From contig NZ_PJJJ01000034.1 in assembly GCF_002929495.1 (NCBI RefSeq), positions 186,001 through 250,000 of the forward strand: DNA of 64,000 bases, given 5' to 3'. Each line of letters begins with the position of its first letter. The stretch's first letter is position 1. The translations under genes were made by a program, and so were the position numbers. This document shows, in pieces, positions 8,729 through 17,818 of this stretch. Source of the DNA: Cryobacterium sp. Y82 (lineage in GTDB: Bacteria > Actinomycetota > Actinomycetes > Actinomycetales > Microbacteriaceae). Under the pieces are notes generated by a model. The model was given only the letters and a program-made list of their open reading frames with translations. It did no database searches and was not told the origin of the DNA.

Positions 8729-9511
8729 ATGATCCCCCGCCTGCTCTATCTGCCTGCGAGCATCGGCCTGGCCCTGCTCGTTCTGCCGCTCGCCGGTCTG
8801 CTGCTCCAGGTCGACTGGCCCGGCCTGCCCGCTTTGCTCCTCTCGCAAGAAGCCCTGCAGCCGCTGGGGTTATCGCTGGCGACAGCATCCGTTTCGACGG
8901 TGCTCTGCCTGCTGCTCGGCGTGCCGCTGGCCGTCGTCATCGCCCGGTCGCAGCCGCGCGTGGCCGGCCTGTTACGCGCGCTCGTGACCGTGCCGCTCGT
9001 GTTGCCGCCCCTCGTCGGAGGCATCGCGCTGCTCTCCCTGCTGGGACGCGGCGGCGTGCTCGGCAGCACCCTCGAACTTGCTGGGCTGCGCATTCCGTTC
9101 ACGACGGCCGCGGTCGTTATCGCGCAAACCTTCGTTGCCCTGCCCTTCCTGGTGATCGCGGTCGAGGGCGCCCTGCGCACCGCCGGGGTGCGCTATGAAC
9201 GCGTTGCTGCGACCCTCGGCGCCGGTCGCGGAACGGTCTTCGCCCGCATCACGCTGCCGCTGGTGGCCCCCGGCCTGCTCGCCGGAACCGTTTTGAGCTT
9301 TGCCCGCGCCCTCGGAGAGTTTGGCGCGACCGCCCTGTTCGCCGGCAATCAGGCCGGCGTCACCCGCACCATGCCCCTCGCCATCTACACCGCCTTCAAC
9401 GGTTCTGGCGTGACGACCGACCAGGCCGTTGCCCTGTCGTTGCTGCTCATAGCGGTCGCCGTGATCATCCTCGTGCTGGTCGGAACCCGCCGAGCGAGCG
9501 TGCTCTCGTGA
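8729..9511 (+). CDS. modB: Molybdate ABC transporter permease ModB
   Basis: 260 residues from the ATG at 8729; this start removes a low-complexity upstream extension that is only the translated GGGCCC repeat. Five or six membrane segments are visible, and the ABC-permease EAA loop reads GVRYERVAATLGAGRGTVFARITLPL, close to the family consensus. The FARALGEFGATALFAGN segment is typical for ModB/CysT permeases. It forms the channel for molybdate with ModC as ATPase. Confidence 0.93.
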   Translation: MIPRLLYLPASIGLALLVLPLAGLLLQVDWPGLPALLLSQEALQPLGLSLATASVSTVLCLLLGVPLAVVIARSQPRVAGLLRALVTVPLVLPPLVGGIALLSLLGRGGVLGSTLELAGLRIPFTTAAVVIAQTFVALPFLVIAVEGALRTAGVRYERVAATLGAGRGTVFARITLPLVAPGLLAGTVLSFARALGEFGATALFAGNQAGVTRTMPLAIYTAFNGSGVTTDQAVALSLLLIAVAVIILVLVGTRRASVLS

Positions 9512-9533
9512 ACCAGGTTCGAGCGGATATTTC

Positions 9534-10640
9534 GTGACCCCCGCCCTCTGGAAATCCGCCGCCAATGCCCTGCTCGAGGCGAACCTGCAGCTCACTCGCG
9601 GCTCGTTCACCCTCGACGTGCAGCTCACCCTCGCGCCCGGCGAGGTGCTCGCGCTCCTCGGCCCGAACGGCTCGGGCAAGTCAACCGTGCTCGACCTGCT
9701 CGCCGGCCTCGCCACCCCCGACGCTGGAACCGTCACGATCGACGGCGCCGTCCTGACCGCGCCGGGGCGTTTCGTGCCACCCGAACGACGGGCGATCGGC
9801 CTGCTTGGTCAAGACTCACTGCTTTTCCCGCACCTGAGTGCTCGCGCCAACGTGGCCTTTGCGCTCCGCGTCGGGGACGCTCAATTGAACGCCTCCGAGG
9901 CCCGAAAAGAGGCGGACCGCTGGCTCGACCGGGTCGGTCTGAAGGACTTCGGCGGCAGCTTGCCCCGGGCGCTCTCCGGCGGACAACAGCAACGCGTCGC
10001 GCTCGCCCGAGCGTTGGCGGCCGGTCCGCGCGTGCTTCTGCTCGACGAGCCGATGGCCGCCCTCGACGCGGAGACCGCCCCGTTCATGCGCCAGCTCATC
10101 CGCGAGCAGCTCGCCGAAACCGGAACGAGCGCCATCATCGTCACCCACGACATCGTCGACGCGGTCGTACTCGCAAATCGCGTTGCCGTGCTGCACGACG
10201 GCGCACTCATCGACGAAGGCACGACTGCCGAGGTGCTGGCCGCCCCGCGCAATCCGTTCGTCGCGGCGCTCGCCGGCGTCAACCTCATCGTCGGCACCGT
10301 GCAAAGCGGCGGCGTCGTCGCCCCCGATGGCCGCATGTTCTGGGTGCGTCCAGCGGATGCCGACGACCTCGATGCTACTGGACCCGGCGCGGCCGTCTTT
10401 CGCCCGGCATCCGTCGTCGTGCAAACGGAACAGCCCCGTCATGCGAGCCCCCGAAACGTCTGGTCGGCCCGGGTAACCGCTATCGAGCCGGGCAGTGGCG
10501 GGGTGCGTCTCCGCACGAGCGGTGACCCCGAGGTCATCGCGGAACTCACCCCCGCCGCGGTCGCCGACCTCGGCTTGCAGCTCGGCTCGACGGTCTGGCT
10601 CTCGGTCAAGGCCACCGAGGTCAGTGCCTACCGTCGGTAG
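9534..10640 (+). CDS. modC: Molybdate ABC transporter ATP-binding protein ModC
   Basis: 368 residues from GTG. ABC ATPase motifs are complete: Walker A GPNGSGKST (about residues 43-51), Q-loop GLLGQDSLLFPHL, signature LSGGQQQRVALARAL, Walker B VLLLDEPMAALD, and the H-loop in IIVTHD. After about residue 240 a C-terminal TOBE/Mop-type regulatory domain follows (VWSARVTAIEPGSGGVRLRT ... LGSTVWLSVKATEVSAY), typical for ModC. It energises molybdate import through ModB. It begins 22 bases after the modB stop. Confidence 0.94.
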   Translation: MTPALWKSAANALLEANLQLTRGSFTLDVQLTLAPGEVLALLGPNGSGKSTVLDLLAGLATPDAGTVTIDGAVLTAPGRFVPPERRAIGLLGQDSLLFPHLSARANVAFALRVGDAQLNASEARKEADRWLDRVGLKDFGGSLPRALSGGQQQRVALARALAAGPRVLLLDEPMAALDAETAPFMRQLIREQLAETGTSAIIVTHDIVDAVVLANRVAVLHDGALIDEGTTAEVLAAPRNPFVAALAGVNLIVGTVQSGGVVAPDGRMFWVRPADADDLDATGPGAAVFRPASVVVQTEQPRHASPRNVWSARVTAIEPGSGGVRLRTSGDPEVIAELTPAAVADLGLQLGSTVWLSVKATEVSAYRR

Positions 10641-10744
10641 CGTCGCCCATGCCAGCGCATAACAGCGCTGTTGCGGGCCAGCCCCGCCGGCAGGGCTGCT
10701 TGAGCGCCAACCGGGGTACGTTGAAAGAACGACCAAGGAGAGCC

Positions 10745-11257
10745 ATGACCCCGACTGAACTGCTCATCGAAGAGTTTTCCCGTATCCAGGGCAGCGTTCG
10801 GGCGACCCTGAAAAATGCGACCGTCGCCACGCTCACGTACCGAGCGGGTGCCGACGACAATACGATTGCCTGGCTGATTTGGCACCTGTCCCGCCTGCAG
10901 GACGACCATATCGCCGACCTGGCGGGCACCGAGCAGGTATACACCGGGCAGGGGTGGGAGAAACGATTCGACCTGCCGTTTGGGCCGGAGAGGATCGGCT
11001 ACGGCTTCACCTCCGCCGAGGTCGCCGCCGTTCGCTCCGATGCGCACCTGCTCGGCGGCTACTACGACGCCGTGCACACTGCGACCCTTGCCTACCTGAC
11101 CGCCCTGATCGCGGCGGATTTGGACGGGGTCGTCGATGCGTCCTGGACCCCCGCCGTCACCGTCGGAGTGCGCCTCGCGAGTGTGCTCTCCGACGACCTG
11201 CAGCACGCTGGCCAGGCCGCCTTCGTGCGCGGCCAAGCCGACCGCGCCGACGTCTGA
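10745..11257 (+). CDS. DinB-like / DUF664 family protein
   Basis: 170 residues from the ATG at 10745, preceded by AAGGAGAGCC as a good ribosome-binding site. The four-helix DinB-like fold is suggested by the metal-ligand pattern: AWLIWHLSRLQDDHIADL near residue 40-60 and DDLQHAGQAAFVRGQ near the C-terminus. Actinobacterial members of this superfamily include mycothiol-dependent enzymes, but no activity can be assigned here. It stands alone between modC and the tRNA-Ser gene. Confidence 0.8.
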   Translation: MTPTELLIEEFSRIQGSVRATLKNATVATLTYRAGADDNTIAWLIWHLSRLQDDHIADLAGTEQVYTGQGWEKRFDLPFGPERIGYGFTSAEVAAVRSDAHLLGGYYDAVHTATLAYLTALIAADLDGVVDASWTPAVTVGVRLASVLSDDLQHAGQAAFVRGQADRADV

Positions 11258-11260
11258 CCC

Positions 11261-11328
11261 GTGCGTCACCCAACACGCTATGGGAGATTCGAACCCCGTA
11301 AGTGGGGCTGTGCGTCACCCAACACGCT
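11261..11328. repeat. tRNA-Ser 3'-half fragments (degenerate tandem copies)
   Basis: The 19 bases GTGCGTCACCCAACACGCT occur at 11261-11279 and again at 11310-11328. The shared core TCACCCAACACGCT is the complement of the anticodon-stem/variable-arm part of the adjacent tRNA-Ser (11377-11390). Between the copies GGGAGATTCGAACCCC resembles its T-arm. They are remnants of the tRNA 3' portion lying downstream of the real gene, as left by attachment-site duplication or slippage. Confidence 0.7.
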
Positions 11329-11344
11329 GTACTGCTGGTTTGGC

Positions 11345-11428
11345 GGAGAATGGGGGATTCGAACCCCCGAGGGCTTTCACCCAACACGCTTTCCAAGCGT
11401 GCGCCATAGGCCACTAGGCGAATTCTCC
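11345..11428 (-). tRNA. tRNA-Ser (anticodon GGA)
   Basis: On the minus strand the acceptor stem GGAGAAT pairs perfectly with ATTCTCC. The anticodon loop reads CTTGGAAAG with GGA as anticodon (UCC codon), a long variable arm follows, and the T-arm is GGGGG-TTCGAAT-CCCCC. The length of 84 nt and the long variable arm fit serine. The CCA end is not encoded. Confidence 0.93.
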
Positions 11429-11546
11429 TGGCCGCCGTTCCAGTAAAGCAACGGCACCAGAGAATCTTACCTGTTTCCAGCGGATGCTGCCGCCACCGGC
11501 CGAGAGCGCGCTCGGTCGGCCACGCCCCACGTCGTACCCTAAACTG

Positions 11547-11645
11547 AGGTTCGGCTCCTCGCGTGGCGCCACCTTGGCCAATTCCCCCAGGACGGAAACG
11601 TAGCAAGGGTAACCGGGCTCTGGCGGGTGCGCGGGGAGTCTTTTC
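11547..11645 (+). ncRNA. ffs: Signal recognition particle RNA (4.5S type)
   Basis: The SRP helix-8 apical region is unmistakable: CCCCCAGGACGGAAACGTAG followed by CAAGGGTAACCGGG, including the GGAA tetraloop. The flanks GGCTCCTCGCG and CGCGGGGAGTC pair to close a hairpin of about 90 nt, followed by TTTT as a likely terminator. This RNA binds Ffh for co-translational targeting of membrane proteins. In actinobacteria it commonly lies just upstream of dnaX; here 8.7 kb of other genes intervene. Confidence 0.92.
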
Positions 11646-11790
11646 TATACTGAGCACCGCGGGGGCAATCAGGACTGCGCCCGTGTGCCGAGGCGGCGGT
11701 GCCGGCTTTCTTGATTGAAAAGCAGCAGGTAGACAGCGGTGTCCGCGGTTGCTGTTTGACAGTTGCCCAGTGCGGGACCAGCCTAAAGCT

Positions 11791-11955
11791 ATGGAATACA
11801 CCCAACTGGGCCGGTCCGGGCTCAAGGTCTCTCGACTCCGCCTCCGCGCCACGAACTTCGGCCCGGAAACAGACCCGACTGAATCGTTCGCCATCATGGA
11901 CGCCGCCCAAGCCGCGGGAATCAACGACGTCGACACCGCCAACGTCGCATGGTGA
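11791..11955 (+). pseudogene. Truncated aldo/keto reductase (N-terminal fragment)
   Basis: 54 residues beginning MEYTQLGRSGLKVSRLRL and ending FAIMDAAQAAGINDVDTANV. This matches the N-terminal barrel strand region of aldo/keto reductases (where the family has a DTA..YG motif with the catalytic D and Y), but the frame stops immediately afterwards, before the catalytic tyrosine. The remaining ~270 residues are absent and the next gene begins inside it at 11949. It is a deletion remnant rather than a functional enzyme. Confidence 0.8.
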
Positions 11956-12986
11956 CGCGCGGGCTCGACGTGTTGTTCATCGGCGGCACCGGCGTGATCA
12001 GCGCCGCCGCCGCCGCACGTGCGGTCGCGACCGGGCACCGCCTCACGGTGCTGAACCGGGCCACGACAACCCAGCGCCCGGTTCCGGTCGGTGTGGAGGT
12101 GCTCACCGCGGATGGGCGCAATCCGGCCTCGATCCGGGCTGCTGTGGGCAGGCGAACCTTCGATGTGGTCGTAGACTTCGTTGCCTTCACGGCCGAGCAT
12201 GTGGCGGCCGATATCGAGCTGTTTACGGGGCGCACGGGCCAATTCGTGTTCATCAGTTCGGCGTCGGCCTACCAGAAGCCGCCGGCTCGACTCCCGATCC
12301 TGGAATCCACGCCGCTTCACAACCCGTACTCGCAGTATTCGAGAGACAAGATTGCCTCTGAAGACCTGTTGGTCGCGGCCTACCGCGAGCGGGGATTCCC
12401 GGTCACGATCGTGCGCCCGTCGCATACCTACGACCAGACTGCGATTCCGCTCACCGGCGGGTGGAGTGACATCGTCAGCATGCGGGCCGGCCGCCCCGTG
12501 CTGGTGCACGGCGACGGTACCTCGCTCTGGACCCTCACGCACAGCACGGACTTCGCCAAAGCCTTTGTTGGGCTGTTCGGCCTGCCGCAGGCCATCGGAG
12601 ACACTTTCACCATCACCTCCGACGAATTTCTGCCGTGGAATATGATCTACGAGGTCTACGCGAAGGCGGCGGGCGCGCTCCTGCCCGAGCTGGTGCACGT
12701 GGCATCGGAGACCATCGCGGCCGCGGTGCCGCATCTGGGCCCGGCACTGCTCGGAGACAAGGCCCATTCCGTCATCTTCGACAACAGTAAGGTGAAGGCC
12801 CTCGTGCCCGATTTCGTCTGCACCACCCCGCTCGCGCTCGGCGCACGGGACAGCATCCGTTGGTTCGACGCACACCCCGACGCGCAGGTCAGAGATGAGC
12901 GCCTCGAGCTCAGCTTCGACGCGCTCATGGACGCGGCAAGGACGAGTACCACGATGAGTGTCTCGGCTCCGGCGGCAACGGCATAG
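11949..12986 (+). CDS. NAD-dependent epimerase/dehydratase family (SDR) protein
   Basis: 345 residues. An N-terminal Rossmann fold is seen in VLFIGGTGVISAAAAARAVATGH, an atypical-SDR glycine motif (GGTGxxS), followed by VLNRA. The segment SSASAYQKPP and the later SQYSRDK stretch occupy the positions of the catalytic YxxxK region but with an imperfect Y-x-x-x-K spacing. Similar proteins act on nucleotide sugars or as RNA-binding-type SDRs; the substrate is unknown. Its start overlaps the aldo/keto reductase fragment, suggesting that it was joined there by a deletion. Confidence 0.8.
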   Translation: MVTRGLDVLFIGGTGVISAAAAARAVATGHRLTVLNRATTTQRPVPVGVEVLTADGRNPASIRAAVGRRTFDVVVDFVAFTAEHVAADIELFTGRTGQFVFISSASAYQKPPARLPILESTPLHNPYSQYSRDKIASEDLLVAAYRERGFPVTIVRPSHTYDQTAIPLTGGWSDIVSMRAGRPVLVHGDGTSLWTLTHSTDFAKAFVGLFGLPQAIGDTFTITSDEFLPWNMIYEVYAKAAGALLPELVHVASETIAAAVPHLGPALLGDKAHSVIFDNSKVKALVPDFVCTTPLALGARDSIRWFDAHPDAQVRDERLELSFDALMDAARTSTTMSVSAPAATA

Positions 12987-13101
12987 ACCTACGAAACCGT
13001 CGCCAACGGTTCGGCGGGACCTTTGGCACTTGAGGCACGACCAAGGCTGAATAGGATGGAAGAAGCGCGGCTGCGTGGCCGCGAGACGATGCGGAGGACC
13101 G

Positions 13102-15570
13102 ATGATCCACGATTCCGGCACCATGACCTGGCCTGTGCGTGCACCCGCACCGCTTCGCCCAGAGGCCCTCGCGAGCATCGACGCCTGGTGGCGTGCCGCG
13201 AATTATCTCGCCGTCGGCCAGATTTACCTGCTCGGCAACGCCCTGCTGACAGAGCCCCTCACCCGCGACCACGTCAAGCCGCGCCTGCTCGGGCACTGGG
13301 GCACAACGCCCGGCCTCAACTTTCTCTACGCGCACCTCAACCGTGCTATTCAGGAACGCAGCCAGAGCACCATCTACATCACCGGCCCGGGCCACGGCGG
13401 CCCCGGAATGGTCGCGAACGCCTACCTCGACGGCACCTACACCGAGGTCTACGCCGACATCGAACAGAACGCTCACGGTGTGCAGAAACTGTTTCGCCAG
13501 TTCTCCTTTCCCGGCGGCATCCCCAGCCACGCTTCCCCCGAACTCCCCGGATCCATCCACGAGGGCGGCGAACTCGGCTACGCCCTCAGCCACGCCTACG
13601 GTGCCGCATTCGACAATCCCAACCTGCTCGTGGCCGCGGTGGTCGGTGACGGCGAGGCCGAAACCGGCCCGCTCGCCACCAGCTGGCACTCCAACAAGTT
13701 CATCGACCCGCTTCACGACGGCGTCGTGCTGCCCATTTTGCACCTCAACGGGTACAAGATCGCCAACCCCACCGTGCTCGCGCGCATTCCCGAAGACGAG
13801 CTGCTCGACCTCATGCGCGGCTATGGGCACACTCCGTATATCGTCTCCGGCGGTTTCGACGGTGAAGATCCGCTGCTCGTGCACGCCCGCATGGCCGAGA
13901 CACTTGACCTGGTGCTCAACCAGATTGCCGAGATCAAGGCAGCCGCGGCTAAGGCCGAGAAAAACAACGAGGATTTTGCCCGCCCGCGCTGGCCGATGAT
14001 CATCCTGCGCACCCCCAAAGGCTGGACCTGTCCCGCCATCATCGACGGCGTGCAGGTCGAGAACACCTGGCGGGCGCATCAGGTTCCGCTTGCCAACGCC
14101 CGGGACACCCCGGAGCACACGGCCCTGCTCGAAGAGTGGATGCTCTCCTACCGTCCCGCAGAGCTGTTCGACTCCAACGGTGCTCCCGTCGCACAAATCC
14201 GAGCTCTTGCCCCGGTCGGTCCCCTACGCATGAGCGCCAACCCGGTCGCCAACGGCGGACTCCTGCGCCGCGACCTGCACCTGCCAGACTTTCGCGATTT
14301 CGCCGTGGACGTGCCAGAGCCGGGTGCAACGCTGGACGAAGCGACGCGCGTGCTCGGCGGCTACCTGGCCGAGGTCATCCGCTTGAATCCCGATAACTTT
14401 CGCATCTTCGGGCCGGATGAAACCGCCTCAAACCGGCTGGCCCCGCCGGTCTACGAGGTGACCGATAAGCAGTGGAACGCCGAGCTCAAGCCCGGCGACA
14501 CCAACCTCGCCCGCGCCGGCCGCGTCATGGAGGTGTTGAGTGAGCACCAGTGCCAGGGCTGGCTCGAAGGCTACCTGCTCACCGGGCGGCACGGGCTGTT
14601 CAACTGCTACGAAGCCTTCATCCACATCGTCGATTCCATGTTCAACCAGCACGCCAAGTGGCTCAAGGTGACCGCCGACATTCCGTGGCGGACGCCGATC
14701 GCGAGCCTGAACTACCTGCTCAGCTCGCACGTCTGGCGGCAGGATCACAACGGGTTCAGCCATCAGGACCCCGGATTCATCGACCACGTGGTCAATAAGA
14801 GCGCCGACGTGGTGCGGGTCTACCTGCCCTTCGACGCGAACACGCTGCTGAGCACCTACGACCACTGCCTGCGCAGCGTCAACTATGTCAACGTGGTCGT
14901 GGCCGGCAAGCAGCTCGCGCCTAACCTGCTCACCATGACCGAGGCCGTCGCCCACTGCACCAGGGGACTGGGCATCTTCGACTGGGCCGGCACCGAAATT
15001 GCCGGTCAGGAGCCCGATGTCGTGCTGGCCGCGGCCGGTGACGTTCCGACGCTCGAGGTACTCGCCGCCGCTGAGATTCTGCGTGAGAACCTGCCGGATC
15101 TCAAGCTGCGGGTCGTGAACGTCGTCGACCTGATGCGCCTGCAGTCCGAGGATGATCACCCGCACGGCCTGAGCGACAGCGCCTTCGATGCCGTCTTCAC
15201 GCCGGACAAGCCCATCATTTTCGCCTATCACGGCTACCCGTGGCTCATTCATCGGCTCACCTACAAGCGTCACGGCCACGAGAACCTGCACGCCCGCGGC
15301 TACAAGGAGAACGGCACGACGACGACCCCGTTCGACATGGTCATGCTCAATGACCTTGACCGGTATCACCTCGTCATGGACGTCATCGATCGCACCCCCG
15401 GCCTCGCCGCCCGCGCCGGCCTGCTCCGGCAGCAGATGCAGGATGCCCGCCTGGCCGCGCGCCAATACACCCGGGACTTCGGCGAAGACCTGCCAGCCGT
15501 CACCGACTGGTCCTGGTCGAAAACGGATGCCGCGCCGCGCGCCGACCAAACCGGCAGCGACAACGTCTAG
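13102..15570 (+). CDS. xfp: Xylulose-5-phosphate/fructose-6-phosphate phosphoketolase
   Basis: 822 residues from the ATG at 13102, preceded by GGAGG. The thiamine-diphosphate enzyme splits xylulose-5-phosphate (and usually fructose-6-phosphate) to acetyl phosphate plus a triose or tetrose phosphate. Signature blocks are present: [53 protein letters not shown] and the later [20 protein letters not shown]. Length is normal for the family. With pta and ackA directly behind it, it forms a phosphoketolase shunt yielding acetyl-CoA or acetate with ATP. Confidence 0.96.
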   Translation: MIHDSGTMTWPVRAPAPLRPEALASIDAWWRAANYLAVGQIYLLGNALLTEPLTRDHVKPRLLGHWGTTPGLNFLYAHLNRAIQERSQSTIYITGPGHGGPGMVANAYLDGTYTEVYADIEQNAHGVQKLFRQFSFPGGIPSHASPELPGSIHEGGELGYALSHAYGAAFDNPNLLVAAVVGDGEAETGPLATSWHSNKFIDPLHDGVVLPILHLNGYKIANPTVLARIPEDELLDLMRGYGHTPYIVSGGFDGEDPLLVHARMAETLDLVLNQIAEIKAAAAKAEKNNEDFARPRWPMIILRTPKGWTCPAIIDGVQVENTWRAHQVPLANARDTPEHTALLEEWMLSYRPAELFDSNGAPVAQIRALAPVGPLRMSANPVANGGLLRRDLHLPDFRDFAVDVPEPGATLDEATRVLGGYLAEVIRLNPDNFRIFGPDETASNRLAPPVYEVTDKQWNAELKPGDTNLARAGRVMEVLSEHQCQGWLEGYLLTGRHGLFNCYEAFIHIVDSMFNQHAKWLKVTADIPWRTPIASLNYLLSSHVWRQDHNGFSHQDPGFIDHVVNKSADVVRVYLPFDANTLLSTYDHCLRSVNYVNVVVAGKQLAPNLLTMTEAVAHCTRGLGIFDWAGTEIAGQEPDVVLAAAGDVPTLEVLAAAEILRENLPDLKLRVVNVVDLMRLQSEDDHPHGLSDSAFDAVFTPDKPIIFAYHGYPWLIHRLTYKRHGHENLHARGYKENGTTTTPFDMVMLNDLDRYHLVMDVIDRTPGLAARAGLLRQQMQDARLAARQYTRDFGEDLPAVTDWSWSKTDAAPRADQTGSDNV

Positions 15571-15598
15571 AACAAACTTCCACCTCACATACGCTTGA

Positions 15599-17818
15599 AT
15601 GGACACCGTGGCTCGAAGCATCTATATCACCAGCGCCGAAGGTAATACCGGCAAATCTTCAATCGCTCTCGGCGTGCTCGACACGCTCACCCACCTTGTG
15701 GAGCGAGTCGGTGTGTTCCGACCCGTCGCCCGCACCGCGACCGAACCGGATTACGTCGTCGAGCTGCTGCTGCGACATCTCAAGGCCAACGCCGGCCCCG
15801 GCGCCTTGGCCGGGCAGACCTACGAGCAGAGCATCGGTGTCAGCTACGACGACGTCAACACCGACCCTGACGCAGCCCTCGCTCGCATCGTTGCGCGCTA
15901 CAAAGCCATCGAAGCGATCTGCGACACGGTCGTCGTCATCGGCAGTGACTACACCGACGTCGGCAGCCCCACCGAACTCGCCTTCAATGCCCGCATCGCC
16001 GCGAACCTTGGCGCCCCTGTGCTGCTCGTGCTCGGCGGCCGTGTCGGCCCCGGTGAGGGCGAACGCCTCGGCCAGAGCGACGCCCGCTCGGCCGTGGATA
16101 TCGGCCAGCAGACCGACGTAGCGCTGGCGGAATTGCGCGACGAACACGCATCCATTTTGGCGATTATCGTCAACCGCGCCGATGAAAACGCTCTGCCGCA
16201 GATTATCGACGTGGTGCGCGCCACGACCAACGCCCAGCCGGCGCGCTCGGGCGGAGCGTTCGGCGTGCCGATCTGGGCGATTCCCGAAGATCCCTACCTT
16301 GTGGCGCCGAGCATGCAGAGCATCATGGAGGCGACCGAAGGCACCCTGATCAAGGGCGATCCGGCCCTGCTGGCCCGCGAGGCGCTGGGGATCGTCGTGG
16401 CGGCGATGTCGATGGTCAACGTGCTGCCGCGCCTGATCGAGGGCGCTGTCGTCGTCGTTCCCGGTGACCGCGAGGATGTGCTGCTGGCTGTTCTGCTCGC
16501 CAACGCCTCCGCGACGTTCCCGTCGATCGCCGGCATCGTGCTCAACGGCGGTTTCGAACTGCCCGACGCGATCCAACGGCTGATGGAAGGCCTCGCGCCG
16601 TCGCTGCCGATCATTAGGTCGCCGCTCGGCTCCTACGACACGACCATGCGCATCACCCGCACCCGTGGGCGGCTCGCCGCTGACTCGCAGCGCAAGCACG
16701 ACACCGCGCTGGCCCTGTTCGAAACGCACGTCGACGCATCCGCTTTGCTCGACCGGCTCGACGTCAGCCCGACCGAGGTCGTCACCCCGCTTATGTTCGA
16801 GTACGCGCTGCTCGAACGCGCGCGGCAAAACCGCCAGCACATCGTGCTCCCCGAGGGGGAGGACGACCGTGTGTTGCGCGCCGCCGCGACACTACTAGCC
16901 CGCGATGTGGTCGAACTGACCATCCTCGGCGAGGAATTCGAGGTTCGCTCGCGCGCCATCGGACTCGGGCTCGACATCTCCAAGGCCCACGTCGTGAGCC
17001 CCTACGACGACCTACTGCGCCTGAAATTTGCGCAGGAATATATGCAGTTGCGAGCACATAAGGGAATCACGCTCGACCAAGCCAACGAGACCGTCACCGA
17101 CGTGAGCTACTTCGGAACCATGATGGTGCAGCTGGGGCTCGCCGACGGCATGGTTTCCGGCGCCACCCACACCACCGCGCACACCATCCGGCCGAGCTTC
17201 GAAATCATCAAGACCCAGGCCGGCGTCGGCGTCGTGTCGAGTGTGTTCCTCATGGCGCTCGCCGACCGCGTGCTCGTCTACGGCGACTGCGCCGTAATCC
17301 CGGTGCCGACTGCCGAGCAGCTCGCCGACATCGCCATTTCAGCGGCGGCGACGGCCGTGCAGTTCGGCATCGAGCCGCGCATCGCGATGCTGTCGTACTC
17401 CACCGGAACTTCCGGCGAGGGCGCCGACGTCGAGAAGGTGCGCGCCGCCACCGCCCTCCTGCGCGAGCGCCGGCCCGACCTGCTGGTCGAAGGCCCGATT
17501 CAGTACGATGCAGCAGCGGATGCCGCGGTCGCCGCCACGAAGATGCCCGGTTCCAGCGTGGCTGGCCGCGCCACCGTATTCATCTTTCCCGACCTGAACA
17601 CCGGCAACAACACCTACAAGGCCGTGCAGCGCAGCGCTGGCGCTGTCGCGATCGGCCCCGTGCTGCAGGGCCTGCGCAAGGCGATCAACGACCTCTCCCG
17701 CGGCGCCCTCGTGCAGGACATCGTCAACACCGTCGCGATCACGGCCATCCAGGCCGCCGGGCTGACGGATGCCGCGGTACCGGCCCGGGACGCCACTCCG
17801 GCCGGAGCCACTCGATGA
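15599..17818 (+). CDS. pta: Phosphate acetyltransferase (long form)
   Basis: 739 residues. The N-terminal ~350 residues form a BioD-like P-loop domain (YITSAEGNTGKSSIALGV) and a DRTGG-type middle region. The C-terminal ~330 residues are the PTA domain with HIVLPEGEDDRVLRAA, GMVSGATHTTAHTIRPS, MLSYSTGTSGEGAD, EGPIQYDAA and FPDLNTGNNTYKAVQR. It interconverts acetyl phosphate and acetyl-CoA. The gene follows xfp by 28 bp and overlaps ackA by four bases. A GTG at 15608 is an alternative start. The long form with regulatory N-domain is typical of actinobacteria and enterobacteria. Confidence 0.95.
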   Translation: MDTVARSIYITSAEGNTGKSSIALGVLDTLTHLVERVGVFRPVARTATEPDYVVELLLRHLKANAGPGALAGQTYEQSIGVSYDDVNTDPDAALARIVARYKAIEAICDTVVVIGSDYTDVGSPTELAFNARIAANLGAPVLLVLGGRVGPGEGERLGQSDARSAVDIGQQTDVALAELRDEHASILAIIVNRADENALPQIIDVVRATTNAQPARSGGAFGVPIWAIPEDPYLVAPSMQSIMEATEGTLIKGDPALLAREALGIVVAAMSMVNVLPRLIEGAVVVVPGDREDVLLAVLLANASATFPSIAGIVLNGGFELPDAIQRLMEGLAPSLPIIRSPLGSYDTTMRITRTRGRLAADSQRKHDTALALFETHVDASALLDRLDVSPTEVVTPLMFEYALLERARQNRQHIVLPEGEDDRVLRAAATLLARDVVELTILGEEFEVRSRAIGLGLDISKAHVVSPYDDLLRLKFAQEYMQLRAHKGITLDQANETVTDVSYFGTMMVQLGLADGMVSGATHTTAHTIRPSFEIIKTQAGVGVVSSVFLMALADRVLVYGDCAVIPVPTAEQLADIAISAAATAVQFGIEPRIAMLSYSTGTSGEGADVEKVRAATALLRERRPDLLVEGPIQYDAAADAAVAATKMPGSSVAGRATVFIFPDLNTGNNTYKAVQRSAGAVAIGPVLQGLRKAINDLSRGALVQDIVNTVAITAIQAAGLTDAAVPARDATPAGATR

